This document shows, one piece after another, positions 63,381 through 64,000 of a stretch of 64,000 bases of DNA. The stretch spans positions 124,001-188,000 of the forward strand of contig NZ_KB849179.1 of assembly GCF_000367945.1 (NCBI RefSeq), written 5' to 3'. A model generated the notes under the pieces. That model was not told where the DNA came from, did no database searches, and saw only the letters and a list, made by a program, of their open reading frames with translations. This DNA is from Acinetobacter proteolyticus (GTDB taxonomy: Bacteria > Pseudomonadota > Gammaproteobacteria > Pseudomonadales > Moraxellaceae). The translations under genes and the position numbers were made by a program. How positions within the stretch are numbered: position 1 is the first letter of the stretch; every line of letters starts with the position of its first letter.

Positions 63381-64000
63381 TTATTTAAAACATGGATTAA
63401 AAATTTCGACTTGATTTGGCATTAGATAATGGGTTTTGGGTAGATATTCGCGCATGACCGAAGCTAAATCTTTTTGCTGCTCTACATTGGCAATCGTGTG
63501 TTTAAAATTATTAGATGCGAGCATATGTCTGATTTGGACAATGGTCATATCAGGATCGACGGCACCATCGCCATCTTCTGCCATCGGTAACCAGCCAATA
63601 CCACATTCTGGTTTGGCATTGCGTGGACGATCAGCAACTCGACTCACGACAACGGTGTAATAACCATTTTGATCGACAGGGATTTCCTCATCAAATAAGC
63701 AGTCATTGACGCGCGTATTGGCAAAACCCTGATTTGAACAGATTGACCAATAGCGTAAATCACCTTGAGTGAATTGCCCTGTATTGTTGAAAGTCTTAGA
63801 AACTGTAGGTGCCTTTCCACGTAGTACAAAGACCTTGCCATATTTTCGATTCACAACTGTTCGGATGTATTGATTATCGAGGTTTGGATAAAAACCACCT
63901 TCTGAACGTCTTGCTTGTTCATTGATTTTGCCCGTGAAAATACCTAACAGGCTTTCTCGATCAAGCTGAATAAACCATTGGGCAGGATTCTGCGCAGGCC
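63381..64000 (-). CDS. Unrecognised conserved protein, 5' end outside window
   Basis: Open frame from the right edge; the readable part is about 205 aa. Sequence includes WFIQLDRESLLGIFTGKINEQ and QGDLRYWSICSNQGFANTRVNDCLFDEEIPVDQNGYYTVVVSRVADRPRNAK. Four or more cysteines occur in the C-terminal part. It lies directly upstream of the FadL-type porin with the same orientation, so a shared role in hydrophobic substrate handling is possible. Family not recognised. Confidence 0.6.
   Translation of the reverse strand, partial: PAQNPAQWFIQLDRESLLGIFTGKINEQARRSEGGFYPNLDNQYIRTVVNRKYGKVFVLRGKAPTVSKTFNNTGQFTQGDLRYWSICSNQGFANTRVNDCLFDEEIPVDQNGYYTVVVSRVADRPRNAKPECGIGWLPMAEDGDGAVDPDMTIVQIRHMLASNNFKHTIANVEQQKDLASVMREYLPKTHYLMPNQVEIFNPCFK

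Noticed and set aside
1-64000. CRISPR arrays, prophage, transposases, rRNA
   Set aside because: No regularly spaced repeats, integrase, transposase or rRNA segments are seen anywhere in the window.

Overview
The window is a chromosomal segment of a low-GC gammaproteobacterium, almost certainly the genus Acinetobacter. The strongest pointers are a UmuD-like SOS repressor of the UmuDAb type (cleavage pair A83-G84, catalytic S119 and K156) with its TTGAA-N11-TTCAA operator and a divergent DdrR-like gene, a pgaABCD operon, the rpsU-yqeY / tsaD divergent block, and the content of the pxp (5-oxoprolinase) cluster. No phage, IS element, CRISPR array or rRNA is visible. Two tRNA genes are present.

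Layout. 1-2.8 kb: the end of a type I secretion ABC exporter and its HlyD-like adaptor. 2.9-10.3 kb: housekeeping genes (YigZ, hexapeptide acyltransferase, tandem universal stress protein, O-methyltransferase, M15-like lipoprotein, 7Fe ferredoxin, a 55-aa protein missed by length filters, MutS). 10.3-12.5 kb: a TerC-CBS-CorC membrane protein whose ribosome binding site sits in a hairpin translated through by a 23-codon leader ORF. 12.7-21.2 kb: a DUF4424 protein, a LysR regulator and a five-gene 5-oxoproline/D-glutamate cluster (NRAMP-like transporter, PxpA, D-glutamate-cyclase-family protein, PxpB-PxpC fusion, biotin carboxylase-BCCP fusion). 21.3-27.3 kb: pgaDCBA on the minus strand, for the biofilm polysaccharide poly-N-acetylglucosamine, with a perfect 24-bp CRP-like palindrome upstream. 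27.3-28.8 kb: a very AT-rich stretch with at most one small membrane protein. 28.8-38 kb: accessory genes (AraC regulator, TonB-dependent haem/transferrin-type receptor with a Fur-like box and a structured leader, LysR-flanked metallo-beta-lactamase-fold enzyme, methyltransferase, small proteins).

38.3-40.7 kb: DNA-damage module (DdrR-like, UmuDAb, UmuC). 40.7-48.6 kb: LysR/AzoR pair, NAPE-PLD-like hydrolase, a candidate HolD (DNA polymerase III psi), GhrB, a PlsC-type acyltransferase, an M48 protease with tetratricopeptide-like C-terminus, GFA protein. 48.7-52.3 kb: yqeY-rpsU divergent from tsaD, which is followed almost without gaps by a polynucleotide-kinase-like P-loop protein and a bacterial Thg1-like 3'-5' polymerase: a likely tRNA/RNA repair unit. 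52.4-60.2 kb: EamA exporter with TetR, HPP membrane protein and TetR sharing a perfect 24-bp palindrome, DUF6670-like and DUF815 proteins, a patatin phospholipase overlapping a protein-kinase-fold gene. 60.3-64 kb: tRNA-Leu(UAG), tRNA-Trp(CCA), YjaB-type acetyltransferase, XRE-cupin regulator, FadL-type porin and the 3' end of an unrecognised gene.

Functional names rest on motif recognition by eye. No database search was run. Start sites were adjusted where a ribosome binding site or signal peptide favoured an internal codon.
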